From CAWANP01 sp963783445 (GTDB lineage: Bacteria > Chloroflexota > Anaerolineae > JAAYZQ01), in NCBI GenBank assembly GCA_963783445.1, contig CAWANP010000003.1:186001-250000 (forward strand): a stretch of 64,000 nucleotides of DNA, read 5' to 3'. A program made the position numbers and the translations under genes. A model generated the notes under the pieces. The model was not told the origin of the DNA. It did no database searches and saw only the letters and a list, made by a program, of their open reading frames with translations. Positions 37,096 to 45,880 of this stretch are shown here, piece by piece. The number at the start of each line of letters is the position of its first letter. The first letter of the stretch is position 1.

Positions 37096-38133
37096 TCAGT
37101 CTACCGGCTCCAGGACGATCTTGACGCCTTCCTTCTCCTCAAAGAGCCTGAATGCCTCACGCCATTGGGTGATGGGCAAGATACGGCTAACCAGGGCCTC
37201 AGTGTCTACGCGGTCTTGGCCCAGGAGTGCAAGGGCGCGGTTCCAGGATGCCGGACGCTGGCCCAGAGAGCCGGTCACCCGGATTTCTTTGTAAGCAATG
37301 GTATCGAAATCCAACTCAAAGGGGCCGGGGAACAGGCCGACCTGGGTGTATTGCCCACCGCGACGGGTGATCTCCAGACCCAGACGGGCGGCCGGGGGCG
37401 CACCTGCGCATTCCAAGAATACATCCGCACCCTGAGAATCGGTCAGCCCGCAAACAAGATCAAGGGCGTTCTCGATCTCCACGTTGACGGCCAGGTCCGC
37501 GCCGAACCGCTGAGCCATCTCCAGCCGTTTGCTGTCCTGTGAGGTACCACACACAATCGCAAGACCGCCGCTGGCTTTGACCAATTGAAGACACAGCAGG
37601 CCAATGGAACCAGGACCGGTGATGACCACCACGTCGCCAGCCGAGATGGCGGTCAACTCGAGGACGGCATGGACGCAGCAGGCCAGAGGCTCGGCAAGTG
37701 CACCGGCAACAAAACTCGCGTTGTCAGGCAAGAGATGCACCTGTGGCTCATTGGCAATGCAGTACTTGGCAAAACAGCCGTCAATGGCATAGCCCACAAC
37801 TTTTCGGCTGGCACACATGTTGTGATGTCCAAGACGGCACGGCAGGCAGCGGCCGCACGACCAGGCTGTCGTCTCGCAAGTGACCCGATCGCCAACACGG
37901 ACATGCTCGACGCCAGAGCCCACCTCTGCAACTACGCCAGCGAACTCGTGCCCGATGATGACCGGTGGCTCGATAGGAATGGCAATCTCGTCATGGTAGA
38001 TGTGCAAATCCGAGCCGCAGACCCCTGCAGCCTTCACCTCGACCTTGACCTGTCCCTGTCCCGGCGCCGGCTCGGATACATCAAGGATCTCGACGTTACC
38101 CTTCCCACTGGCATACTTGACGAGCGCTTTCAT
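37096..38133 (-). CDS. zinc-type MDR alcohol/polyol dehydrogenase
   Basis: A 345-residue medium-chain dehydrogenase from ATG 38133. The catalytic zinc site shows as GVCGSDLHIYHDE, GHEFAG and the structural zinc block of four Cys, SCGRCLPCRLGHHNMC. The NAD site is VVITGPGSIG. It resembles sorbitol, threonine and galactitol dehydrogenases. A homologue lies at 44794, which supports duplicated oxidation modules. It is transcribed from its own consensus promoter, divergent from the Mo-hydroxylase operon. Confidence 0.87.
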   Translation of the reverse strand: MKALVKYASGKGNVEILDVSEPAPGQGQVKVEVKAAGVCGSDLHIYHDEIAIPIEPPVIIGHEFAGVVAEVGSGVEHVRVGDRVTCETTAWSCGRCLPCRLGHHNMCASRKVVGYAIDGCFAKYCIANEPQVHLLPDNASFVAGALAEPLACCVHAVLELTAISAGDVVVITGPGSIGLLCLQLVKASGGLAIVCGTSQDSKRLEMAQRFGADLAVNVEIENALDLVCGLTDSQGADVFLECAGAPPAARLGLEITRRGGQYTQVGLFPGPFELDFDTIAYKEIRVTGSLGQRPASWNRALALLGQDRVDTEALVSRILPITQWREAFRLFEEKEGVKIVLEPVD

Positions 38134-38175
38134 AGCAGGTCTCCTTCCCAATATGTGCCCAAACGATCCTGGCTG

Positions 38176-38204
38176 ATTGTACGCCAGTCCTCAGGCACTG
38201 TCAA
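38176..38204 (-). promoter_or_regulatory. promoter of the MDR dehydrogenase gene
   Basis: On the minus strand TTGACA (38199-38204), 17-bp spacer, TACAAT (38176-38181). Confidence 0.75.
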
Positions 38205-38248
38205 CAGACGGGAACATCAGGTCATGGTTGGCGCGAGAACCATTCCAT

Positions 38249-38277
38249 TTGACACAATAGATGGCCTGTGGTAGAAT
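38249..38277 (+). promoter_or_regulatory. promoter of the Mo-hydroxylase operon
   Basis: TTGACA (38249-38254), 17-bp spacer, TAGAAT (38272-38277), the same -10 as the other two operator-linked promoters. The leader to 38544 is about 260 nt and contains no recognised element besides site D. Confidence 0.75.
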
Positions 38278-38296
38278 CTGGCCCGAGCAGTGTAAT

Positions 38297-38317
38297 AATC
38301 GATAATCGGTTATCGAT
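38297..38317. promoter_or_regulatory. operator site D (double)
   Basis: AATCGATAATCGG followed by GTTATCGAT, two overlapping inverted half-sites. The first contains the exact complement of CGATTATCGAT. It lies about 14-34 bp downstream of the predicted start of the Mo-hydroxylase operon. Confidence 0.7.
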
Positions 38318-38543
38318 GTCAAACGATCTCAGCCATCATCACGCACGAGCCTATCCTTCCCCCCCACACAATACAGGTAGTCAATAGCGTTTGCCAGGAA
38401 TTTTGGCCGTGCGCCGGATCGTGTGGGCAGTGGCCAACACCCCAAGGAAGGGGAAGAAAGGAGGTAGGTACCAAACCTATCAGATGGCAGGACTCAAGTG
38501 AACACTCGGAAAGACTCTATGGTGAAAAATGGAGGGTTTACTC

Positions 38544-39386
38544 ATGAGAGAAGTCAGTTATTTCGCGCCGACTGAAGTCGGCGAAGCAGTGAAACTGCTC
38601 GCCGAGCACGGTGAGCAAGCCGCGATCCTCGCTGGCGGCACCGATCTCGTGGCCGCACTCAACTACTATGAGATAAAGCCAGGCGCACTGCTCTATATCG
38701 GCGGTCTGGGCCTGGACTATATCAAAGAGGAAGACGGAAAGCTGGTGATCGGTGCGGGCACAACGGCTGCCCAGCTGATTACAAGCGATCTAGTGACCGC
38801 CAAATTCGGGGTACTCGCCGATGCAGCCAAGACCCATGGCAGCCCTGCAGTCCGCACCGTTGCCACCATCGGCGGCAATCTGGGGACCGCTTCACCGGCC
38901 GGCGACCTGATACCGTCCCTTATGATCATGGACGCCGAGGTTGTTCTGGCCAGTGCCGAGGGAGAGCGTATCGTAGCGATCAAGGACTTTTTCACAGGGC
39001 CAGGGGAGACGGTTCGCGCGCCGGGTGAGCTGATCGTCGAGATCCAAGTACCACTGCTCCCAGGCAAGGCTGCATTCAAAAAGATTGGGATGCGCAAGGC
39101 CCAGCAATGCTCCATCGCATCCACGGCTGTACGGCTGGAAATGGACGGCAAGGTCTGCAAGGATGCACGAATTGTGCTTGGGTCCATGGCACCCGTACCA
39201 TTGCGCTGTACCGAGGCAGAGGCAATGATCACAGGCAAAGAGCTGGACGAGGCGTTGATCGCCAAGTGTGCTGAAAAGGCGGTCTCTGAGAGCACGCCCA
39301 TCGACGATCAGCGTGCCACGGCCTGGTACCGGACCAAGGCGGCGACGGCGCTCGTTGCCCGGGCTTTGGCCCAGACTGCTGCTTAA
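38544..39386 (+). CDS. molybdenum hydroxylase FAD subunit (XdhB/CoxM-like)
   Basis: FAD-binding subunit of a xanthine-dehydrogenase-family enzyme, 280 residues. The FAD loops are ILAGGTDLV and ATIGGNLGTASPAGD, and the C-terminal CO_deh_flav_C domain follows (FKKIGMRKAQQCSIAS). ATG 38544 is preferred because GGAGGG precedes it; 38529 would use that site as coding. It is the first of four hydroxylase genes led by the operator-controlled promoter, passing electrons from the Fe-S subunit to NAD or another acceptor. Confidence 0.9.
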   Translation: MREVSYFAPTEVGEAVKLLAEHGEQAAILAGGTDLVAALNYYEIKPGALLYIGGLGLDYIKEEDGKLVIGAGTTAAQLITSDLVTAKFGVLADAAKTHGSPAVRTVATIGGNLGTASPAGDLIPSLMIMDAEVVLASAEGERIVAIKDFFTGPGETVRAPGELIVEIQVPLLPGKAAFKKIGMRKAQQCSIASTAVRLEMDGKVCKDARIVLGSMAPVPLRCTEAEAMITGKELDEALIAKCAEKAVSESTPIDDQRATAWYRTKAATALVARALAQTAA

Positions 39387-39410
39387 GGCGAGCAAGGAGG
39401 CAAAGCAACC

Positions 39411-39884
39411 ATGAAACAGATACTCTCATTTGTCCTGAACGGCTCCCCGGTGGATGTGATCGCCACGCCTACTGAGACGCTCCTAGACGTCCTCCGTGAG
39501 AAACTGGGGGTGACAGGTCCCAAGCGCGGCTGCGACGATGGCGACTGCGGCACTTGCACGGTTCTCATCGACGGCGAACCGGTACGATCCTGCCTGACCA
39601 TTGCACTAACGGTGGAAGGCAAGGAGGTCCTGTCCGTTGAGGGCCTAAGCACCGATGGCGAGATGCATCCGCTACAGCGAGCATTCTACGAGCACGGTGC
39701 TTTCCAGTGCGGATTCTGCACACCTGGAATGCTGATGAGCGCTAAGGCGTTGCTGGACGAGAATCCCAATCCCTCTCGGGACGAGATCCGAATCTACATG
39801 TCGGGCAACCTGTGTCGCTGCGGTAGCTACGAAGAGATCGTCGACGCTATCCAGGCAGTGGCCGCAGGCGATTATTCTTCCTAG
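39411..39884 (+). CDS. molybdenum hydroxylase [2Fe-2S] subunit (XdhC/CoxS-like)
   Basis: A 157-residue small subunit. The plant-type ferredoxin cluster shows as RGCDDGDCGTC, plus a Cys in RSCLT. The second cluster is in GFCTPGM and CRCGSYEE, with the Cys before it in QCG. It carries electrons from Mo to FAD. Strong AAGGAGG site, 24 bp after the FAD gene. All eight cluster cysteines are present. Confidence 0.92.
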   Translation: MKQILSFVLNGSPVDVIATPTETLLDVLREKLGVTGPKRGCDDGDCGTCTVLIDGEPVRSCLTIALTVEGKEVLSVEGLSTDGEMHPLQRAFYEHGAFQCGFCTPGMLMSAKALLDENPNPSRDEIRIYMSGNLCRCGSYEEIVDAIQAVAAGDYSS

Positions 39885-39914
39885 GGGAATCGCCAATACT
39901 AAGGAGCTGTGAAC

Positions 39915-41219
39915 ATGACTGAATATGTTGGTATGGCAATGCCACGATATGACGGGGTTGGGCAGGTAAAGGGCCAGACCAAGTTCGTCGACGACTTTGT
40001 CCTGCCCGGCATGTTGTATGCCAAGGCCGTGCGCAGCCCGGTACACAAGGGAATCATCCGCAAGATCGACACTTCGGCCGCGGAAAAGATCCCTGGTGTC
40101 ATTGGGTTTGTGATGCCCGAAGACATACCTGGAGCCAGATTGCACGGAGCGTGTGGAGATCAGCCGGTTCTCGCCGACGAATTCATCAGTTACAAGGGCG
40201 AGGATCTTGCGCTGGTGGTGGCGGTGGACGAAGACACTTGCCAGGAAGCCCTGGAAGCGGTCAAGCTGGACATCGAGGAGCAGGAGCCGGTCTTTGACAT
40301 GTACAAGGCCATGGAGCCCGATGCTCCTCTGGTCCGGCCTACTCTGAAGAGCAATGTGTGGGAGTACGAGCCGGGAAAGACCACCCGCGTCATCTATGTC
40401 GGTGACGTGGAGCAAGGACTTGCTGAAGCAGACTATATTGTTGAAGGCAGTTACCGGACTGGCGAGCAGGACCACGCGGCCATGGAACCGATGGTCTCGG
40501 TGGCCTACTTTGACGACGCCGAGCGGCTGGCGATCCATACTCACAGCCAGTGCCTGTACTTCCAGCTGGGGCAGCTGGCAGCCATTTTTGACCTGCCTCT
40601 GAGCCAGATCCGCTACATCGGCGGGACCGTCGGCGGTGGCTTTGGCGGCAAGAACCACATCCACGCCGATCACTTTGCCGGCCTGGCCGCCATCAAGTTC
40701 CGCAGACCAGTCAAGTACCGCATGACGCGCCGCGAGGATCTGCTCTACTCGACCAAGCGCGGTGTCTTTGACCTCGAGTACAAGACGGGCGTCAAGAAGG
40801 ATGGAACGCTGACCGCCAACCACATCAAGATCTGGCACGATGCCGGCGCCTTTGGCGGCTTCTCGCCCTATGGCGTGGAAAAGGGTGGGATGTTTGCCTC
40901 TGGCCCGTACCACATCCCCAACATGCGGATGGACGGCAAGTGTGTTCTCACCAACAAGGCCGGCTCCAGCTCAATGCGCGGCTTCACGATCATGAATGGC
41001 CAGTTTCCCATGGAAATGCAGATGAGCAAGGTAGCCGAAACCATCGGCATGGATCCCTGGGAGTTGCGCTTCATCAACGCCTGGCGCGATGGCGACATTG
41101 GCATTTCGAGGTACGTGGTCCAGGGAGCCGGGGCGCTGGAGGCCATGAAGGGCGCCGCCGAGTTGGCCGGGATCGAATTGCCAGAGAAGCTCATGGCAAT
41201 GAGTTCACGAGGGAGGTAA
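39915..41219 (+). CDS. molybdenum hydroxylase large subunit, N-terminal half
   Basis: N-terminal part of the molybdopterin-binding subunit, 434 residues. It includes the small Ald_Xan_dh_C domain (RYDGVGQVKGQTKFVDD) and the first MoCo-binding domain, with GGTVGGGFGGK (near residue 240) and DAGAFGGFSPYG. It stops at TAA 41217-41219 with ISRYVVQGAGALEAM just before. In most enzymes this would continue to the C-terminal half. GAGGGAGG, a Shine-Dalgarno site, lies at the end of this gene ahead of the ATG at 41225. Confidence 0.9.
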   Translation: MTEYVGMAMPRYDGVGQVKGQTKFVDDFVLPGMLYAKAVRSPVHKGIIRKIDTSAAEKIPGVIGFVMPEDIPGARLHGACGDQPVLADEFISYKGEDLALVVAVDEDTCQEALEAVKLDIEEQEPVFDMYKAMEPDAPLVRPTLKSNVWEYEPGKTTRVIYVGDVEQGLAEADYIVEGSYRTGEQDHAAMEPMVSVAYFDDAERLAIHTHSQCLYFQLGQLAAIFDLPLSQIRYIGGTVGGGFGGKNHIHADHFAGLAAIKFRRPVKYRMTRREDLLYSTKRGVFDLEYKTGVKKDGTLTANHIKIWHDAGAFGGFSPYGVEKGGMFASGPYHIPNMRMDGKCVLTNKAGSSSMRGFTIMNGQFPMEMQMSKVAETIGMDPWELRFINAWRDGDIGISRYVVQGAGALEAMKGAAELAGIELPEKLMAMSSRGR

Positions 41220-41224
41220 GCGCT

Positions 41225-42313
41225 ATGAAGAAGAAAGGTGTCGGGATAGCTTGTGTACTGCACCCATCGGGCAACAAGGGAGCAGGCGATCCCAGCAATG
41301 CAGCGATCCAGCTCAAGCCCGATGGCACGTTGGCTCTGTTGGTAGGCGCCGTGGATCTCGGTCAGGGCTCGACCACCATCCTCCGCCAATTCGCGGCCGA
41401 CTGTATGGAAGTTCCCATCGAGAACATTTTTGCCAGCAACTTTGCCGACGACTTTGCGCCACTGAGCCTGGGCAGTTTCGCCAGCCGTGTGACCCTCATC
41501 GATCCTCACGCTGTGGAGAATGCCGCAGAGGACTTGAAGAAAAAGATCAGGGAATACGCGGCGGAGATGCTCGAGGCACACCCGGATGACGTAGAGTATG
41601 CAGACGGGAAAGTCTTTGTCAAGGGCGCCGCTGAGGGCCCCTCGGTGACACTGGGTGAGGTAGGTGGAGCGTCCATGTTCGGTGGTGGGAACGATCCGGC
41701 CCTCCTGGTCGGCACGGGAGCCTGGCAGCCCGCCAAGTTCCACGCCCATGACCCGGAAACAGGAGCGATGCCTGCTGTAGGCGCCATCTCCTTTGGCGCC
41801 TGTGTGGTAGAGATCGAGGTCGACACCGAAACCGGTGTGGTCGACGTCACCAAGATGACCCAGGTATGGGAGGTGGGCAAAGCGGTCAACCCGCTGCTGG
41901 TGCGCGGGCAGATTACCGGGGGCGTTCAATGCGGTCTCGGTACCGCTCTGATCGAAAACGCCTACCCCTACTATCCCAATCCCGATTGGGCTCCCGAGAA
42001 CTTTTCGGATTATGCAGTGCCCACCTTTGTGGACTATCCGGACGAGTTCCTGTGGGGCATTGAGGAAGTCCCCCATCCGATGGGCGTGAAAGGCGCCAAG
42101 GGCTTCTCGGAAGGATCGACCAATGCGCCACCGCCAGCTATCATGGCCGCCATCCACGACGCAACGGGCGTCTGGATCGACCAGTACCCGGCCTCGCCCG
42201 AGGTGGTTCTGCGAGCACTGGAAGAAAAAGAGCGTGCCGATCATCCCATCGAAGCCTTGGTAGACAAGGTCGGAGACTGGGTTGAGGATCTGGGAGACAA
42301 GATCGGTCTCTAG
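41225..42313 (+). CDS. molybdenum hydroxylase large subunit, C-terminal half
   Basis: C-terminal half of the molybdopterin-binding subunit, 362 residues, starting at ATG 41225 five bases after the stop of the N-terminal half, behind its own GGGAGG site. It carries the MPT contact VDLGQGSTTIL and the active-site Glu in GAKGFSEGSTNAPPPAI near residue 290. All cofactor-binding blocks of a normal large subunit are therefore shared between the two genes. The split seems natural, because both parts have their own ribosome site and no frameshift is needed. The family substrate is not readable. Confidence 0.88.
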   Translation: MKKKGVGIACVLHPSGNKGAGDPSNAAIQLKPDGTLALLVGAVDLGQGSTTILRQFAADCMEVPIENIFASNFADDFAPLSLGSFASRVTLIDPHAVENAAEDLKKKIREYAAEMLEAHPDDVEYADGKVFVKGAAEGPSVTLGEVGGASMFGGGNDPALLVGTGAWQPAKFHAHDPETGAMPAVGAISFGACVVEIEVDTETGVVDVTKMTQVWEVGKAVNPLLVRGQITGGVQCGLGTALIENAYPYYPNPDWAPENFSDYAVPTFVDYPDEFLWGIEEVPHPMGVKGAKGFSEGSTNAPPPAIMAAIHDATGVWIDQYPASPEVVLRALEEKERADHPIEALVDKVGDWVEDLGDKIGL

Positions 42314-42392
42314 GCCAGCCTGGACAGACGAAAAGACGGGGTGGCGCTAGCTGCCCCGTCTTTCCAGACCCGGAGGATCTTGGGAGACGGTT

Positions 42393-42833
42393 ATGATCAA
42401 GGGCGTCCATCACACCTGCATCACAGTCAGTGACCTGGAGCAATCCATCGCTTTCTACCGCGATCTGCTGGGCCTGAAACTGGTGATGACCGAGGAGAGC
42501 GAGCGGAGCGGGGACGATCGCTCCAAAGCACTGGGCGTAGCCAAGGCCAAAGTCAAACTGGCCATTCTCCAGGCTGGTCAGGACCAGGTAGAGTTGATCG
42601 AATATGTCACCGCCAGAGGGCGGGACTATGACCGCAACAACAACGATGTCGGAGCGATGCACATCGCCTTCCAAGTGGAGGACATAGACACCGTGTACCA
42701 GCGGATGCTGGATGCCGGCGTGCGTTTTACCTCCCCGCCAGCGACGATTCCCGCTGGGCCCATGGAAGGCTGGCGCTGGACGTACTTCTTTGACCCAGAC
42801 GGTGTGTCGCTGGAGATAATTCAGACGATTTGA
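42393..42833 (+). CDS. VOC/glyoxalase-superfamily protein
   Basis: A 146-residue vicinal-oxygen-chelate protein. HHTCITVSDLEQSIAFYRDLLG at the start is quoted in part (HHTCITVSDL), and the metal His/Glu residues fall in MHIAFQVED and DPDGVSLEIIQ. It is similar to methylmalonyl-CoA epimerase and to lactoylglutathione lyase-like proteins. It lies 79 bp after the Mo hydroxylase, so it may act as an epimerase or ring-opening step. From 42834 to 43126 (293 bases) I see no gene. Confidence 0.85.
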   Translation: MIKGVHHTCITVSDLEQSIAFYRDLLGLKLVMTEESERSGDDRSKALGVAKAKVKLAILQAGQDQVELIEYVTARGRDYDRNNNDVGAMHIAFQVEDIDTVYQRMLDAGVRFTSPPATIPAGPMEGWRWTYFFDPDGVSLEIIQTI

Positions 42834-43126
42834 GAACAGACTCTCCGAAGGCGAGGCTGGGGGAGGGTGAGGCTCCGGCAAAGATAGCAATCATCGAAGC
42901 ATTGGGGTCTCACCCTCGCCTAGTCTCTCCTTCAAGGAGAAGGATGAAAGATCCCTTCCATCCAGGGAAGGCAACTTGGTGAGGGCGAGTAGACGCCTAC
43001 CAAGCCAGGGGAGGGTAAGATTGCTGCCAGCCGGCATGCGAGCGGTTCGGCGCCAAGATCAAGTCTCATCCTGTCCCACTCTTCCCCTCACGCGCAAAGA
43101 ATCACAGTTGAAAGCGAGGAAACAGC

Positions 43127-43828
43127 ATGGGCTACAAGCTGATTGACTTGAGCCAGGAAATCTACACGGGGGCCCCCGTGTGGCCCGGTCATCCTGAGAC
43201 CGTGGTCACCGTCGTGGATACCCATGAAGAGACCGTCAAGTCTGGTCGGTTTACTGAGGGCTATAGCTACACCGCCGAAAAGATCGAGATGAGTACCCAT
43301 GGCCCCACGCACGTGGACTCTGTCAGGCACATCGATCCCTCTCCCGATGCACCCACGATCGATCAGATCCCCCTTGACTGGTTCTACACCGGGGGCATCT
43401 GCATCGACCTGTCGCACATTCCGCCCAAGACCGCGTACACGGTAGAGGACATCAAAGCCGCACTAGACAAATACGACCTGGACATCCGCAAGGGCGATAC
43501 AGTACTCATGTACTCGGGCCACTATCTGCGAACCTGGGGCACCGACGCCTGGCTGACCGACTATCCAGGTCTGAGCCGCGAAGCCGCCGAGTATATCTAT
43601 GGCTCGGGAGCAATCAACATCGGCCAGGATGCGCCCAGCCACGACTGCGCCGGGACCACGAGCTACCCGGCGCACCAGGTATGCCGCGAAATGCAGACAC
43701 TGAACATCGAGAATCTGGGCGACCTGCGACCGGTGGTAGGCAAGCGCTTCCAGTTCATCGGCTTGCCGCTCAAGATTCGCAATGGGAGCGGCTCGCCCAT
43801 TCGGGCTGTTGCCGTGTTGGAGGACTAG
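43127..43828 (+). CDS. cyclase/kynurenine formamidase-like hydrolase (copy 2)
   Basis: A 233-residue PF04199 protein. The metal motif appears as HGPTHVDSVRH. It has the same start as copy 1 (LIDLSQEIYTGAPVWPGH) and the same end (GSGSPIRAVA). The central loop is different: TYPCH in copy 1 becomes SYPAH here, and the Cys-rich spacing changes. This suggests related substrates. It is followed by an SDR of the same group as the one beside copy 1. Confidence 0.87.
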   Translation: MGYKLIDLSQEIYTGAPVWPGHPETVVTVVDTHEETVKSGRFTEGYSYTAEKIEMSTHGPTHVDSVRHIDPSPDAPTIDQIPLDWFYTGGICIDLSHIPPKTAYTVEDIKAALDKYDLDIRKGDTVLMYSGHYLRTWGTDAWLTDYPGLSREAAEYIYGSGAINIGQDAPSHDCAGTTSYPAHQVCREMQTLNIENLGDLRPVVGKRFQFIGLPLKIRNGSGSPIRAVAVLED

Positions 43829-43973
43829 GACGAGCCGAAGAGGCTTTCGCAAACCAGGAGCGAGGCATCCCGAATACGGAACGCGCAAGGCAACGTTTTA
43901 CGAAGGACAATAGAGCGTTGAGGTGCACTGATTCTGCCGGGGAGACCTCGCTCCTGCTATTTGGAGGGTGAGG

Positions 43974-44768
43974 ATGGAAAAGATACCCAGGGAAAAACTC
44001 GAGGCCGTTCCAGGGCTGTTTTCGTTGACCAATAAGGTAGCGGTGGTGACCGGAGGAAGTCGTGGTCTAGGGCGCGGCATCGCCCTCGCCCTGGCAGCAG
44101 CGGGCGCCCACGTGGCCCCGGTCAGCCGCACGTTAGCCGACGTGGAAGCCGTGGCCGAGGAGATCCGTTTGCAGGGACGGCGCGCCCTGCCACTTGCCGT
44201 CGACATCACGGACGAGGCGCAGGTCCGGTCGATGGCCCAGCGAATGCTCGACGAGTTTGGACGCATTGATATCCTGGTGAACTCGGCGGGCATCGTCAGC
44301 CTCAAACCTACCATCGAGTTCCCCATGGAGGAGTGGCGCAAGATCATCCGCGTGAATCTAGAAGGTACCCTCCTGTGTTGCAGAGAAGTAGGTAAGGTCA
44401 TGCTCCGCCAGGAACAGGGCAAGATCATTAACATGTCCTCGGTGCGGGGTATGCAGGGCCGGGCCAATGATCCGGCCTACCCCGCCAGTAAGGGGGCAAT
44501 CAACCTTCTGACCAAGTCACTGGCCATCGAGTGGGCCCAGAAGGGCATCAACGTCAATGCCATCGCCCCGACATTCATCCGCACGGACCTAAATGCGTTT
44601 ATGCTGGACGATCCGCCCACTCGCGATTGGGTCCTGAGCCGCATCCCCATGGGCCGGGTTGGCCAGATCTGGGATCTTTTCGGCGCTGCGGTCTTTTTGG
44701 CCTCGCCGGCGTCCAATTTTATCACCGGCCATGTCCTGTACGTGGATGGTGGCTGGACAGCGGCTTAG
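43974..44768 (+). CDS. SDR-family oxidoreductase (cyclase-linked copy 2)
   Basis: A 264-residue SDR from ATG 43974 after GGAGG. The N-terminal extension of about 15 residues precedes VAVVTGGSRGLGRG. NSAG, the Ser of SSVRG and YPASKGA complete the active site, and the tail is VDGGWTAA. It is the closest local relative of the SDR at 20024 by its tail and active-site surroundings. The gene lies 145 bp after the cyclase and 25 bp before an MDR dehydrogenase. Confidence 0.87.
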   Translation: MEKIPREKLEAVPGLFSLTNKVAVVTGGSRGLGRGIALALAAAGAHVAPVSRTLADVEAVAEEIRLQGRRALPLAVDITDEAQVRSMAQRMLDEFGRIDILVNSAGIVSLKPTIEFPMEEWRKIIRVNLEGTLLCCREVGKVMLRQEQGKIINMSSVRGMQGRANDPAYPASKGAINLLTKSLAIEWAQKGINVNAIAPTFIRTDLNAFMLDDPPTRDWVLSRIPMGRVGQIWDLFGAAVFLASPASNFITGHVLYVDGGWTAA

Positions 44769-44793
44769 GCACAAGACGAAGGGGATTGAATCC

Positions 44794-45834
44794 ATGAAAG
44801 CAGTTGTCCTCTATGACAAGACCGACAAGTCCGTTGAGATCCGTGATGTTCCGGTACCCTCCATCGGTCCAGAGGAGTGTCTGGTTGAGGTCAAGTACTG
44901 CGGGATCTGCGGCAGCGAGCCACACATGTACCACGGCCAGCTCACCCTCCTTGCCCGCCCACCTGTCATCTTGGGACATGAATGGTCAGGGGAAATCGTA
45001 GAGGTCGGCGAGCGAGTCAAGGGCTTTGCCGCGGGCGACCGGGTGACCTGCGAAACAGCGGCCGAAACCTGCGGCGTCTGCGCTCTCTGCCGTTCGGGCT
45101 CGTACAACGTCTGCCCGGAGCGAAGAGCCTTCGGCTTTGCCGTGGATGGGGCCTTTGCCAAGTATGTCCGGGCCAAGTATCTGCGGCTCCACCATCTCCC
45201 CGATGGGGTAAGCTACCAATCCGCCGCAATGACCGAGCCGATCTGTGTGGCCTATAACGCCGTTGCTGAAAAGAGCCGGATCAGCCCCGGCGACGTCGTG
45301 GCCATCATCGGTCCCGGGCCTGTAGGCCTGTTTGCACTCCAGGTAGCCAAGCTCTCAGGAGCTGGAACCATCTTGGTCACTGGCACCCAACGAGACAGCG
45401 CCCGGCTCAAACTGGCCGCCAGGCTTGGCGCCGATATCACAGTCGACGTCGGCGAACAGAACCCGGTGGAGGTCGTCCGGGGGCTTGGAGACGGGCTGGG
45501 CGCGCACCTGGTGATCGATGCCGCCGGCGTGCCACCAGCAATCCAGCAGTCGCTGGAGATCGTCCGTCAGAACGGTCAGGTCACCAAGATAGGTTGGTCT
45601 TTGCAGCCTGTGAACCTGACCCTGGACGAGATCGTGGCCAAGGTCGTCACCTATCAAGGCGCCTTTAGCCATACCTGGACGACCTGGGAAACCTGTCTCA
45701 GGCTGATGAACCAGGGCAAGATCGATACCGAATCCCTGATCAGCGAGGTCTGGCCCATCACCCGCTGGGAAGAAGCTTTCCACAGGCTCGAAGCGCTGGA
45801 AGCACACAAGATCCTGCTGTATCCAGTGGATTAA
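44794..45834 (+). CDS. zinc-type MDR alcohol/polyol dehydrogenase
   Basis: A 346-residue MDR enzyme. Catalytic zinc region: GICGSEPHMYHGQ and GHEWSG. Structural zinc Cys: TCGVCALCRSGSYNVC. NAD site: IIGPGPVGLFALQ. It matches the MDR gene at 37096 in overall design. The Asp of the usual GSD motif is Glu here (GSEPH), a small but notable change in the zinc shell region. It ends 46 bp before the transketolase. Confidence 0.87.
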   Translation: MKAVVLYDKTDKSVEIRDVPVPSIGPEECLVEVKYCGICGSEPHMYHGQLTLLARPPVILGHEWSGEIVEVGERVKGFAAGDRVTCETAAETCGVCALCRSGSYNVCPERRAFGFAVDGAFAKYVRAKYLRLHHLPDGVSYQSAAMTEPICVAYNAVAEKSRISPGDVVAIIGPGPVGLFALQVAKLSGAGTILVTGTQRDSARLKLAARLGADITVDVGEQNPVEVVRGLGDGLGAHLVIDAAGVPPAIQQSLEIVRQNGQVTKIGWSLQPVNLTLDEIVAKVVTYQGAFSHTWTTWETCLRLMNQGKIDTESLISEVWPITRWEEAFHRLEALEAHKILLYPVD

Positions 45835-45880
45835 GAATCCCCCTCTCAGGTGAAGGGGAATAGAGGTTGGAGGCAACCCA

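Noticed and set aside
39672..42244. Long antisense open frames (413 and 458 codons) over the Mo hydroxylase
   Set aside because: They mirror conserved genes and show low-complexity, unlikely protein sequence.
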